Source of the DNA: Xiheibacterium sp038325765
GTDB taxonomy: Bacteria; Myxococcota_A; Polyangia; Nannocystales; Nannocystaceae
Reading direction: 5' to 3'
DNA: 64,000 bases
Assembly: GCA_038325765.1 (NCBI GenBank)
Contig: JBBQJI010000034.1
Location: 18,315 to 82,314, forward strand
Made by a program: the position numbers and the translations under genes. The notes beneath the pieces are model-generated. The model saw only the letters and a program-made list of their open reading frames with translations, searched no databases and was not told the DNA's origin. The stretch's first letter is position 1. Every line of letters starts with the position of its first letter. Below, one piece after another: positions 41,806-50,670 of the stretch.

Positions 41806-43209
41806 ATGACGCAACTCCGAGCGATGGTGGCGGTGGGTGCGGCCGTGGTGGGTGCGGCCGTGGTGGGTGCGGCCGTGGGTCTGGTGGGCTGCGCTGCGGG
41901 CGACGCGGATTGCTCCGACGGGCGCTGCGACGATGACTCCGGCGGCGGTGCGGTCGACACCGGGGACGATCCGAGCGCGTCCGGTGGCGACGCCGACGGA
42001 GGGCCCGCGTCAGACCGCGGCCTGCCGTGCGACGTGCAAGACGTGATCGATCGGCACTGCACGAGCTGCCACGACGCGATGCCGCGGTTCGGCGCGCCTA
42101 TGTCGTTGTACGACGTCGACGCGTGGAGGGTGCCGACGCCCACCGACCCGACGCAGACGGTCGCACAGCGCGCGGCGCTGCGGCTGGTCGACGAGGCCCG
42201 GCCGATGCCGGCGACCGGGCAGCTGCCCCCCGACGATCTCGCGGTCCTGCAGGCGTGGATCGACGCCGGTGCGCCGGCCGACGACGCGGCCTGTGGCGGT
42301 GGACCCGACGTGCCCGAGCCGGCGGGCCCCGACGCGCTGCCCTGCGAGCCCACTGTCGAGTTCCTCGCCCACGACGGCGACGCGCCGTTCCACGTGCCGG
42401 CCCAGGGCGCCGCCAACCTCTACCAGTGCTTCACCTTCGCCTCGCCGGTCGGGCCCACGACCCAGGCCACCGCGTGGGCGCCGATCACCGACGACGCCCG
42501 CGTGCTCCATCACTGGATACTTTACCGCACCGAGACGCCGCAGGTCGACGGTGGCTCAGGCCCGTGCAACATGCCGTCGGACGCGTTGTTCGTCGCTGGT
42601 TGGGCGCCGGGAGGCGGCAACTACGAGCTGCCCGCCGACGTCGGCCTCGAGCTCGGCGGCGCCGACGTGTCGTTCATCCTCCAGGTCCACTACCACAACG
42701 TCTCCGGCCACACCGACGCGCTGGATCGCAGCGGCGTGGCGATGTGCGTCGTCGACGAGCCGCGCGAGCACACCGCGGGCATCGTCACGCTGGGCACCGT
42801 GGGCATCAACATCCCCGCCGGCGCCGAAAGTCACGAAATACAGGGCACCTGCCCGAGCTGGATCACCAGCTACCTGCCCGCGCCACTGCACGCGATCGCC
42901 AGCTTCCCGCACATGCACGAACTCGGTCGGGGCCTGAAGACCGAGATCCTGCGCGGCGGTGAGTCCGGGCCGGCACAGACCCTCGTCGACGTGCCGAACT
43001 TCAGCTTCGAGAGCCAGACCTACTACCCACACGAGCCCGAGATCCTCGTGAACCCCGGCGACGCGCTGCGCACCACGTGCCGCTACGACAACCAAGACGG
43101 CGGCACCGTCCACTTCGGCGAGGCCACCGAGGACGAGATGTGCTTCAACTTCGTGATGGTCTGGCCGATCGAGTCCGTCGGCGACAACCGGCAGTGCGGG
43201 CTCATCTAG
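41806..43209 (+). CDS. Lipoprotein: N-terminal haem c motif plus PHM-like copper monooxygenase domain
   Basis: The protein is 467 residues with lipobox LVGC29. A single cytochrome motif, C85-x2-C88-H89 (CTSCHDAM), lies in a small N-terminal domain that ends AVLQAWIDAGAP. The PHM-like domain follows with all six expected copper ligands: His235-His236 (VLHHWILY), His295 or 297 (QVHYHN), His369 and His371 (HMHEL) and Met445 (DEMCF). It could be a copper-dependent hydroxylase with a haem electron donor attached. It mirrors 3329-4888, where the haem motif is at the other end. Confidence 0.87.
   Translation: MTQLRAMVAVGAAVVGAAVVGAAVGLVGCAAGDADCSDGRCDDDSGGGAVDTGDDPSASGGDADGGPASDRGLPCDVQDVIDRHCTSCHDAMPRFGAPMSLYDVDAWRVPTPTDPTQTVAQRAALRLVDEARPMPATGQLPPDDLAVLQAWIDAGAPADDAACGGGPDVPEPAGPDALPCEPTVEFLAHDGDAPFHVPAQGAANLYQCFTFASPVGPTTQATAWAPITDDARVLHHWILYRTETPQVDGGSGPCNMPSDALFVAGWAPGGGNYELPADVGLELGGADVSFILQVHYHNVSGHTDALDRSGVAMCVVDEPREHTAGIVTLGTVGINIPAGAESHEIQGTCPSWITSYLPAPLHAIASFPHMHELGRGLKTEILRGGESGPAQTLVDVPNFSFESQTYYPHEPEILVNPGDALRTTCRYDNQDGGTVHFGEATEDEMCFNFVMVWPIESVGDNRQCGLI
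41833..41877 (+). repeat. Three 15-bp tandem repeats inside a signal peptide
   Basis: GTGGGTGCGGCCGTG occurs three times in perfect tandem and encodes the VGAAV repeats that make up the hydrophobic core of the lipoprotein signal. Copy-number change would lengthen or shorten the signal peptide in frame. Confidence 0.9.
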
Positions 43210-43297
43210 TCCGCCGTCGCATGCAGGAGCTCGGCGAAACCGCGCCGACGTGACGTCCGCGCGCAGCTGCGATATATCCTGGATCGGCTGGCTCCTG

Positions 43298-44212
43298 ATG
43301 CGTTCGACTCTCGCTGTAGCCCTGCTCGCGCTCACAACCCTCGCGTGTCGCCCCGACGCCGTGACGACGCCCGCCGGCACCACGGGCGCGGATGCCCAGC
43401 CGCCCGGACCGCACCAGCCGTTCCTCGCCGCGCGTGCCGAGCACCCCACGGTGCTGCTGAAAAAGGGCCCCACGCCCGAGACGCTGGGCGAGCCCGCGAC
43501 GCCACAGGGGGCGCAGGCGATCCGCTATCCGGGCGCGACCGGTGCGCTGTTCGGCTGGCTGATGACGCCGCCGGGCGACGGGCCGTTCCCGGTGCTCGTG
43601 TACTTCCACGGCGGCTTCGCGCTCGCACCCTCGGACTTCGCGAAGGTGCGCCCGCTCGTCGACGCAGGCTTCGCCGTCATGACGCCCGCGCTGCGCGGCG
43701 AGAACGGCAACCCCGGCGCGATGGAGCTGTTGTTCGGTGAGCTCGACGACGCGGTCGCGGCGATCACCTGGGTGGCGACGCAGCCCAACATCGATCCGGC
43801 GCAGGTGCACGTGATCGGGCACAGCGCCGGCGGCGGACTCGCGGCGCTCGTGAGCCTGCGCCCCGACACGAAGGTCGCGAGCACGTCGAGCATCGGCGGC
43901 ATTTACGTGCCCGAGACGTTCGTGCGCTGGGCCAAGAGCGAGGGCAACAGCAAGCTCATCCGCTTCGATCCGAGCCTTCGCCACGAGCGGGAGCTGCGGG
44001 TGCTCGGTCCGAACGTGGCCGACATGGTCCACCCGCACACCGCGTACGTCGGCAAGAGCGACGCACCGATCCTCGAGAACGCCCAGAAAGTGCTCGAGGC
44101 CGCCCAGACCGCGAAGGCCCCGCTCGAGCTCGTGATCGTCGACGGCGATCACGTCAGCTCGATCAAGCCCGCGCTCGCCGCCTGGCTCGCCGCACGGCAG
44201 GCGAAGCCATGA
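43298..44212 (+). CDS. Alpha/beta hydrolase (dienelactone/prolyl-oligopeptidase-like), lipoprotein
   Basis: The protein is 304 residues from ATG 43298 (MRSTLAVALLALTTLAC, lipobox Cys17). PVLVYFHGGFAL gives the oxyanion strand, GHSAGGG the nucleophile elbow and DGDHVSSIKPAL the catalytic His region; the Asp is probably in VGKSDAPILENA. The fold matches the S9/dienelactone hydrolase group. It should hydrolyse esters or peptides in the envelope. Confidence 0.85.
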   Translation: MRSTLAVALLALTTLACRPDAVTTPAGTTGADAQPPGPHQPFLAARAEHPTVLLKKGPTPETLGEPATPQGAQAIRYPGATGALFGWLMTPPGDGPFPVLVYFHGGFALAPSDFAKVRPLVDAGFAVMTPALRGENGNPGAMELLFGELDDAVAAITWVATQPNIDPAQVHVIGHSAGGGLAALVSLRPDTKVASTSSIGGIYVPETFVRWAKSEGNSKLIRFDPSLRHERELRVLGPNVADMVHPHTAYVGKSDAPILENAQKVLEAAQTAKAPLELVIVDGDHVSSIKPALAAWLAARQAKP

Positions 44213-44314
44213 GCGCGCCCGGGAACCGGACTTGCGAACATCCCCGTGGCTCCACCGGGGTCCAGCCGCGATCGCGCAGCCGTGGTCGCCAGTCGTCGCG
44301 ATAGTCCGCGTGCC

Positions 44315-45034
44315 CTACGACAGTGGGCACGGCGGGGCGCCGATCCGCAGCAGCCACGGCGGCGCGAAAGCGTGCTGTGCGAGTCGTTGCGCGCACAGGA
44401 CGAGGGTCGGCGGCGGGGGCCGGAACGCTTGCGCGACCGTGCTCATGATCGAGACGGTGCGGTCCGGCAGGCGCAGTTGGTGTGCCCACCCGCTCACCCT
44501 GCGCCTGTTGACGCGGATCGGCGTGGTCGACTCGACGAGCTCCACCACGACCATCGCCGTCGGTACTGGCGCGCCGACTCCCGCGGACAACCATCCTGTG
44601 GCGAGCTCGACGGTCGCGAACTCGACACGCTGCGTCCGCAGCAGCGCACGGACGGCGAGGGCCGCCCCGACGGCGACGAGTACGGCGACCAGCACTGCGA
44701 GCCCCGATTCGAACCCACGCGCCACCGTCCACGGGACTCCGTCCTCGCGACGCAACGACCACAGCATCGCGGCCACCGCCACGAGCCCGAGCACACCGAC
44801 CAGCACGGCGAGCAGATCGTACACGGGGCCGAGATCGCGCTCGATGACGAGACGATCCCCGGTGCGCCGGACTTTGCACACCAGGGCGGGGAACACGACC
44901 GTCGAACGAGGGGCGCCCACGAAGGGTGGAGCCGGGCTCGCGCGGGTGTGACAGCGACGGCCGCGCTCGTGCACCGGTTTTCTCTCGGCCCGGATGACCG
45001 TACACTCGCCAGATCGGGCCAAGGAGCTGGTCAT
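44315..45034 (-). CDS. Two-helix membrane protein, unknown
   Basis: The ORF spans 239 residues, but the start is uncertain; a GTG near 44897 (VFPALVCKVRRTGDR) would omit a poor N-terminal stretch. Two membrane helices (LLAVLVGVLGLVAVAAMLWS and LAVLVAVLVAVGAALAVRAL) are followed by a beta-rich domain (FATVELATGWLSAGV, VVVELVESTTPIRVNRR). The pattern is like small bacterial PH-type or YdbS-like membrane proteins, but no family is certain. Confidence 0.55.
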   Translation of the reverse strand: MTSSLARSGECTVIRAERKPVHERGRRCHTRASPAPPFVGAPRSTVVFPALVCKVRRTGDRLVIERDLGPVYDLLAVLVGVLGLVAVAAMLWSLRREDGVPWTVARGFESGLAVLVAVLVAVGAALAVRALLRTQRVEFATVELATGWLSAGVGAPVPTAMVVVELVESTTPIRVNRRRVSGWAHQLRLPDRTVSIMSTVAQAFRPPPPTLVLCAQRLAQHAFAPPWLLRIGAPPCPLS

Positions 45035-45069
45035 CCGCCGAGTTCAGCGGCTGCGCCGCGGACCGCGGG

Positions 45070-45828
45070 CTACTTGCTCACCATGTCCTCGATGCCCTTG
45101 AGCTCGCCGAGGTTGGGCATGAGCTGGATCTCGATGCGCCGGTTGAGAGAGCGGCCCTCCTCGGTCCCGTTGTCGGCGACGGGGTCCTCCTGCCCGTACC
45201 CCGCCGCGGCCAGGTGCTCGGACGGGAAGCGTTTGTCGACCATGAAACCCACCACCACGACCGCACGCTGCGTGCTCAGCTCCCAGTTGTTCTTGTAGCG
45301 CCGCGTCTTGATCGGGACATCGTCGGTGTGGCCCGCGATCATGAGGTCTCGGTGCGCCACGGAGCCCAGGGCCGCCACCAGCTGCTCGAGCGCGGCGATT
45401 CCGTCGGGCCTGAGCTCGGTCCGCCCCGAGTCGAACAGTACGGCCGAGGGTAGCTCGACGATCATGCGTCCCTTGCGGAACGAGACCTTGATGGTCCCGG
45501 CATCGATGAGCGTGCGCAGCCGATCGAACAGCTCGCGGTAGGTGGCCAGCTCCTCGCGTCGGCGCTTCTGTTCGTCGCGAAGCTCGTCGAGCTCCTGCTC
45601 GAGACCAACGACGCTCGCCTCCAGCTGTCCAATGCGTTGCTGGCGGGCGGCGATGTCTAACTCGAGCTCGGCGATCTTCTGCTCGAGGGTGACCCGCTGT
45701 TGCTCGGACTGCTCGAGGGTCTTGCGGGTCTGGTCGAGATTGGCCTGGAGCTCCTTGCGGCTGGGGCTACACGCCGCGAGCAGGCCGAGAGAGACGAGGG
45801 CGGGGAGCAGGGCGCGGGAGCGTTGCAT
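45070..45828 (-). CDS. OmpA/MotB-domain lipoprotein with coiled coil
   Basis: The protein is 252 residues from ATG 45828, with lipobox LGLLAAC. Residues 25-105 form a long coiled coil (LDQTRKTLEQSEQQRVTLEQ, and similar). The C-terminal OmpA-like domain (about 125-235) carries LFDSGRTEL, AGHTDDVPI, NWELSTQRAVVVV and SLNRRIEI, the peptidoglycan (diaminopimelate) binding signature. It anchors the outer membrane to peptidoglycan. Complete. Confidence 0.92.
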   Translation of the reverse strand: MQRSRALLPALVSLGLLAACSPSRKELQANLDQTRKTLEQSEQQRVTLEQKIAELELDIAARQQRIGQLEASVVGLEQELDELRDEQKRRREELATYRELFDRLRTLIDAGTIKVSFRKGRMIVELPSAVLFDSGRTELRPDGIAALEQLVAALGSVAHRDLMIAGHTDDVPIKTRRYKNNWELSTQRAVVVVGFMVDKRFPSEHLAAAGYGQEDPVADNGTEEGRSLNRRIEIQLMPNLGELKGIEDMVSK

Positions 45829-45941
45829 CGCTGGCAGTCTAGGGGCGGCGCGATGGGGTGGGGCGCGCAAGGGCAGCGCGAGCGGCCGCGGCCGAGCGCA
45901 GGAATCGACCCGTGCTCGGCCATCCGCCGCGGCAAGTTCAC

Positions 45942-46027
45942 TCCTTCTGGGGGACCGGCCCGGTCCCCCTTCCTCCGGGCAAAACCCGGCGGAACCACCC
46001 CCCCTGCCAATCGCTGTCGCTCGCTCA
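45942..46027 (-). repeat. Dispersed double-hairpin element, copy 2
   Basis: This copy carries the same GGGGGACCGGcCCGGTCCCCC hairpin and CCGGG-CAAAA-CCCGG stem as 19087-19174, with the same flanking TCCTTCT and CGCTGTCGCTCgCTCAG tracts. Its end coincides with the stop codon of the GMC oxidoreductase gene. Confidence 0.75.
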
Positions 46028-47617
46028 GCCGGCCGCGTCTTCGCGGGCGTATCGCGCCGCGCGCAGCCCCACGAGCATGCTCGGTGCGTTCATCGCCGAC
46101 ACGGGGGTGAACGGCACCGCCGATGCGTCCGCGATGCGCACGCCCGTGGTGCCGCGCAGCCGCAGGCGGGTGTCGGTCGGCGCCGAGGACCCGCTGCCCA
46201 TCTTCGCGGTGCCCGCGAAGTGATACGTGGTGATCGCGTTCTTGCCGACCCACTTCGCCAGCGCGACGTCGCTCTGATTCCACGGCCCCGGCATCAGCTC
46301 CTGGCTGCGCCACGCCCCCAGCCCGCCGCTGCGGCTCATCTTCCGCGCGAGGCGGATGCCCTCGACCATGGTCTGCATGTCGCCGGGATCCGAGAAATAG
46401 GCGGGATCGACGATCGCCGCCGCTCGCGGATCGCCGCTGCCGAGCCGCACGCTGCCGCGGCTCACGGGCTTGCCGAGGATCACGACGATTCCATACAGGT
46501 GATCGACGATGCGGTTGACCGCGCCGATGCCGAACGCCAGATCGAGTCCGCCCCGGATCGCGCTCTTGAGCGGGCCATCGTACAGCCCCGGCGGCAATAC
46601 CTTGCCGGGCAGCATGCGCTGCATCGCCTGCTTCATCGCCGACGGCGCGGGCCAGAACACGTAGCAGGTGTCGCTTTGGTTCGCCGGCAGATCGGCCGAG
46701 GCGCGCGTGCGATGGAAGCTGTACAGCTGCGGATACTGGCAGTCGACGTGGCCGCGCGACACGAAGAACAGCGGCACGTTGGGGTGATCGTGGAGGTTCT
46801 GGCCGACAGCCGGGGCCTCGAGCACCGGCGCGATCCCGCAGGCGCGCAGCCCCTGGCCGGGGCCGATGCCCGAGAGCATGAGCAACTTGGGGGTTTCGAG
46901 GGCGCCGGCGGCGAGCAGCACTTCGCGACCCACAGCCACGCGCGTGTGCACGCCGTCTTGCTCGTACTCGACGGCCACGGCGCGGCGAGCGTCGTCGAAC
47001 ACGATGCGGTGGACCCTGGCGCCGTTGGCGAACACCAGGTTGTCACGGGCCGCGTCCTTGACGAACGCGACGTAGCTGCTGCGCCGACGGTCGCCCTCGT
47101 AGGTCATCCACTCGTAGCCGACGACGTTGCCGAGCTGGCCGTCGTTGAGATCGTCGGAGCGGCGGAAGCCGTTGGCGACCGCGGCCGAGATGCACGCCTC
47201 CGACCACCGCGTGGGTGGCCGCCTGTGCGGGCGCAGCGTGCCCTCGAGTGCCTCGAAGTCGGGCACCACGTCGTCCCAGCGCCAGCCCTCGGGCCACTGC
47301 GCGTAGTCCTGCACCGCGCCGCGCGTGTAGACCATGCCGTTGACCGAGCCGCTGCCGCCCGACACCGAGCCGGTGCCGACGAAGAAGCGCTGATCGCCGC
47401 TGTGCCGCTGCGGCACCGTGAACCGCTCCCACATCACCGCGTCGTTGGCGAAGGCGTATTTGTAGCCGTCGGCCGAGAGGGTCTCGGGGTGGGTCTCGGC
47501 GGCGGGGCCGGCCTCGAGCACGAGCACGCGCACCGATGCATCGGCTGCGAGCTCGCCCGCGGCGACGCAGCCGGCCGAGCCGCCACCGATGACGACGTAG
47601 TCGAACGATGTGCTCAC
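46025..47617 (-). CDS. GMC family FAD-dependent alcohol dehydrogenase/oxidoreductase
   Basis: The protein is 530 residues from GTG 47617, which overlaps the upstream stop by 4 nt. The N-terminal VVIGGGSAGCV binds FAD; the GSGSVNGMVYTRG segment and LLAAGALETPKLLMLSGIG are family signatures. HDHPNVPLFF and the C-terminal YHFAGTAKMG plus NAPSMLVGLRAA contain the active-site His region. It resembles choline dehydrogenase-type GMC enzymes. In the operon it would oxidise an alcohol to an aldehyde. Its stop lies in the double-hairpin repeat. Confidence 0.9.
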   Translation of the reverse strand: MSTSFDYVVIGGGSAGCVAAGELAADASVRVLVLEAGPAAETHPETLSADGYKYAFANDAVMWERFTVPQRHSGDQRFFVGTGSVSGGSGSVNGMVYTRGAVQDYAQWPEGWRWDDVVPDFEALEGTLRPHRRPPTRWSEACISAAVANGFRRSDDLNDGQLGNVVGYEWMTYEGDRRRSSYVAFVKDAARDNLVFANGARVHRIVFDDARRAVAVEYEQDGVHTRVAVGREVLLAAGALETPKLLMLSGIGPGQGLRACGIAPVLEAPAVGQNLHDHPNVPLFFVSRGHVDCQYPQLYSFHRTRASADLPANQSDTCYVFWPAPSAMKQAMQRMLPGKVLPPGLYDGPLKSAIRGGLDLAFGIGAVNRIVDHLYGIVVILGKPVSRGSVRLGSGDPRAAAIVDPAYFSDPGDMQTMVEGIRLARKMSRSGGLGAWRSQELMPGPWNQSDVALAKWVGKNAITTYHFAGTAKMGSGSSAPTDTRLRLRGTTGVRIADASAVPFTPVSAMNAPSMLVGLRAARYAREDAAG

Positions 47618-49212
47618 GACTGACCCCCACGCTTGCCACGGATCAGATCGACCAGGGCACCGAAGCGCCGTTTGCCGCCGCGGCCATAGGCGAGCCGCAG
47701 CGCGCCCAGGATGCGATCGAAGTCGCCGTCCTCGACGGGGTACAGCTTGTTCGCGAAGTGGATCGGCAGGCGATCCTCGAGCACCGATTTCACGTTGCAG
47801 AACGAGCGCAGGCCGTCCTTGCCGTTCATGCGCCCGAAGCCCGAATGCTTGATCCCCCCGAAGGTCAGATCCTGGGCCATGTACGTCATGCCGCCGAAGT
47901 CGTTGATCGCGGTCATGCCGGCGTCGAGGCGGTCGGCGATGCGGCGGGCGCGGGTGTGGTCCTTCGAGAACACCGACGATCCGAGGCCGAACGGGGTGCC
48001 GTTGGCGATCGCGATCGCCTCGTGGTCGTCGCGGACGCGGCACAGCACCATCACCGGCCCAAAGGTCTCCTGCTGCATGATGTCCATCTCGGGGGTCACG
48101 TCGGCCAGCACGGTGGGCGCGAAGAAGTCACCCTGCTCGGCGAACATCCGCGTGCCACCGGCGAGCACGCGGGCGCCCTTGGCCACCGCGTCGTCGACCA
48201 GGCGCTCGACGATCTCGAGCTGCATCGGCGTGACCATCGCGCCGACGTCGACGGTGCCCTGCTTGGGATCGCCTTGCCGCAGCTGCCGGGTGAGGCCGCC
48301 GACCAGCTCGGCGAACGCGTCGTAGATGCCGTCTTGGACCAAGATGCGCTCGGACGCGACGCAGTTCTGGCCGGCGCTGATGAAGCAGCCCGACATCGCC
48401 GCGTGGGCGGCCTGCTCGAGGTGCGCGTCGTCGCAGACGATGAGCGGATCCTTGCCGCCCAGCTCTAGCACCACCGGGATGAGCGAGCGCGCCGCGGCCT
48501 CGAGGATCTTGCGGCCGTTGGTCACCGAGCCGATGAACACCAGCTGGGCGATCCCGCCGTCGATCAGCGCCTGGCCGGTCTCGGCGTAGCCGTGGACGAT
48601 CTGCACCAGCTCGGGCGACTGGCCCTCGGCGACCAGCGCATCCCGGGCGATCTCGACGACGCGCTGGGCCGAGAACGCCACCCACTCGGATGGCTTGATC
48701 ACGATCGCGTTGCCGGCCATGAGCGCCGGGATGAGCGGGTTCATGATGTTCTGCAGCGGGTAGTTCCACGGGATGATCGCCCCGACGACGCCGAGGGGAT
48801 GGAATTCGAGGCGCGCACGCTTGTGCACGAACATCCCCGCCGACACCGGCTCGGGGCGCAGGTGCTTCTCGCCGTTGGCGATGGTCCAGCGCAGCTTCTC
48901 GAGCACCGTCCACAGCTCGCCCATGAGCACGTTCTCGCGGGTCTTGCCGGCGTCACGGACCACCAGATCGACGAGCTCGGGGCCGTGGTCGAGCAGGTGA
49001 TCGATCATCCGCTGCAGCACCGCGCGGCGGCGGGTGAAGTCGGTCTCGGCCCAGCCGATCTGGGCGGCGCGCGCCCGCTCGATCGCGGCGCGCACCTGCT
49101 CGGGGCTGTCGACGGCGACGGTGCCGATGAGCTCGCGGGTGGCGGGATCGTAGCAACGGATGGTGCGGTCGTCGGCCCGCAGAAGGGCGACATTGGTGTT
49201 CGCAGCGCTCAT
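47614..49212 (-). CDS. Aldehyde dehydrogenase (NAD(P)+)
   Basis: The protein is 532 residues from ATG 49212, overlapping the Rieske stop by 4 nt (ATGA). Catalytic Glu250 (VVLELGGKDP) and Cys284 (SAGQNCVASER) are present, with IPWNYPLQ and FGGIKHSGFGR. It extends past the normal ALDH end by about 40 residues (LRLAYGRGGKRRFG). It should oxidise the aldehyde formed by the neighbouring GMC enzyme to an acid. Confidence 0.93.
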   Translation of the reverse strand: MSAANTNVALLRADDRTIRCYDPATRELIGTVAVDSPEQVRAAIERARAAQIGWAETDFTRRRAVLQRMIDHLLDHGPELVDLVVRDAGKTRENVLMGELWTVLEKLRWTIANGEKHLRPEPVSAGMFVHKRARLEFHPLGVVGAIIPWNYPLQNIMNPLIPALMAGNAIVIKPSEWVAFSAQRVVEIARDALVAEGQSPELVQIVHGYAETGQALIDGGIAQLVFIGSVTNGRKILEAAARSLIPVVLELGGKDPLIVCDDAHLEQAAHAAMSGCFISAGQNCVASERILVQDGIYDAFAELVGGLTRQLRQGDPKQGTVDVGAMVTPMQLEIVERLVDDAVAKGARVLAGGTRMFAEQGDFFAPTVLADVTPEMDIMQQETFGPVMVLCRVRDDHEAIAIANGTPFGLGSSVFSKDHTRARRIADRLDAGMTAINDFGGMTYMAQDLTFGGIKHSGFGRMNGKDGLRSFCNVKSVLEDRLPIHFANKLYPVEDGDFDRILGALRLAYGRGGKRRFGALVDLIRGKRGGQS

Positions 49213-50360
49213 CGGACCAGCTCCTTCGCAGACACGACGTTGCCGCCGCCACCTCGGGCCTCGGCGCTCGCACGGGCGCCGGCGACGTACTGCTCCCACT
49301 TGCGGATCGTGAGATCCTGGAACGCGCGCACCACCGGCGACACCTCGGGCGCGGGCTTGTCCCAGAATTTCTCCCAGCCCGCCTGCTCGCGCTGGATCAC
49401 CCACACGTCCTGGCCTAGCAGCGGCTGCAGGGTGATGAAGCGCTGGGCCTTCATCATGCGGTCGACCAGCCAGTGCGGCAGCTTGGCGCCGACCAGCGGC
49501 AGGCGGATGGTATCGGGCCGCACATAGAAGATGAACATGTGCCGGTTGCGGTTCTCGCCGCACGGAAGCGTGAACAAGAAGTGCTTGATGCGACCGTCCG
49601 TGTTCGACCAATGGTACGGGTAGTCGTAGCAAGCCAACATATGGTCGCAGTCCGACTCCGAACGGTTGATGAACATGTTCTGGAAGCGGCCGGCGGCGAT
49701 CTTCGAGCGGTACTCGACCTCGATGCGGTCGCCCATGTCCTCGCAGCGGAGCACCTCGGTGCCGGCGAACGGTTGATATTTGCGGTGCAGAAAGCCGTGG
49801 GTGAAATCCGAGACGTTCTCGAGCAGCATCGAGTGGTGACCGGGGCAGTCGAACTGCACGATCACGTGGGGCCAGGGCTTTTCACCCTCGAGCTCGGGGA
49901 TCATCGGGATGTCGCGGCTGCTCGCGAGCTCGGGATCGCCGGGGAACACGAAGATGAGCCCGTAGCGCTCGCGCACCGGCACAGCGGCGATGCGGATGTT
50001 CGGCGCCTTGTGGCCGAACAGATCGTGGCTGATCGTCGCTTTGCCGTCGCCGTCGTACGACCAGCCGTGGTACGGGCACACCAGCTCGCAGCCGACGACT
50101 TTGCCCTCGGTGAGCTTGACGTGGCGGTGGGCGCAGCGGTTCTCGATGGCGCGGACGCGGCCGTCGTCGCCCCGGAACAGCGCGATCGAGCGGCCGAGGA
50201 ACTCGACCTCGACGCGCTGACCGGGTCGCAGTCGACGGGTCTGCTCGACCGCGTACCAGTAGTTCGGATCCAGGCCGGCGGCGCGGGCCTTCTGGCGGCG
50301 GTTCTTCGCGTGCTCGAAGCTCGGGGGTGGACCGGGGGCGTGACCGCTCAGATCGTGCAT
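49209..50360 (-). CDS. Rieske non-haem iron oxygenase, alpha-type
   Basis: The protein is 383 residues from ATG 50360, with AGGA about 8 bases upstream. The Rieske cluster motif is C76-x-H78 (CAHRH) and C95-x2-H98 (CPYHGW). The mononuclear iron site is in NVSDFTHGFLH (Asp, His, His). It is a single-subunit VanA/PAO-like oxygenase rather than a ring-dioxygenase with beta subunit; a separate reductase is not encoded nearby. It probably hydroxylates a substrate that the GMC and aldehyde dehydrogenase then oxidise. Substrate unknown. Confidence 0.9.
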   Translation of the reverse strand: MHDLSGHAPGPPPSFEHAKNRRQKARAAGLDPNYWYAVEQTRRLRPGQRVEVEFLGRSIALFRGDDGRVRAIENRCAHRHVKLTEGKVVGCELVCPYHGWSYDGDGKATISHDLFGHKAPNIRIAAVPVRERYGLIFVFPGDPELASSRDIPMIPELEGEKPWPHVIVQFDCPGHHSMLLENVSDFTHGFLHRKYQPFAGTEVLRCEDMGDRIEVEYRSKIAAGRFQNMFINRSESDCDHMLACYDYPYHWSNTDGRIKHFLFTLPCGENRNRHMFIFYVRPDTIRLPLVGAKLPHWLVDRMMKAQRFITLQPLLGQDVWVIQREQAGWEKFWDKPAPEVSPVVRAFQDLTIRKWEQYVAGARASAEARGGGGNVVSAKELVR

Positions 50361-50418
50361 GGGTTCCTGGGGGGGGGCCGGGCTCGCAGGCCGGCTGGCG
50401 CGGAGTATCTCAGATTCG

Positions 50419-50485
50419 GCAGAATGGTGATTCTGGAACGGGAATCTCGTATTCTGCCCGCCAAGCCGTGTCAAGCCCCGCCCAG
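50419..50485. promoter_or_regulatory. Palindromic operator-like element, copy A
   Basis: The element contains AGAATGGTGATTC and GGAATCTCGTATTCT, giving an outer inverted pair AGAAT/ATTCT (35 bp across) and an inner pair GATTC/GAATC. It lies 59 bases upstream of the Rieske ATG. The copy also includes a GTG TCA AGC CCC stretch (50468) identical to the tetR start region. Confidence 0.7.
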
Positions 50486-50603
50486 AGCGCCCGCCCAGAG
50501 CGCCCCGACGGGCCCCGGCGCTGTCGAGGTCGGTGGTGACCGAGCGCACCGCGCGTGACGTCTCGATCACCCCAGGTCCGCGAGCCCCCGGTCGCGGGGT
50601 CTC

Positions 50604-50670
50604 GCAGAATGGTGATTCTGGAACGGGAATCTCGTATTCTGCCCGCCACGCCGTGTCAAGCCCCGTCCAG
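50604..50670. promoter_or_regulatory. Palindromic operator-like element, copy B
   Basis: A near-exact 67-bp repeat of copy A, offset by 185 bp. It overlaps the tetR GTG at 50653-50655, so the repressor could control both the divergent operon and its own translation start area. A TATTCT -10-like hexamer lies at the palindrome's right arm. Confidence 0.7.

Noticed and set aside
45542..47623. 693-residue plus-strand ORF opposite the OmpA-type and GMC genes
   Set aside because: It is Arg/Ala/His-rich shadow sequence of two well-recognised minus-strand genes.
50327..50539. Small plus-strand ORF starting near the copy A palindrome
   Set aside because: It is the duplicated 5' end of tetR and ends soon after in low-complexity sequence; a product is unlikely.
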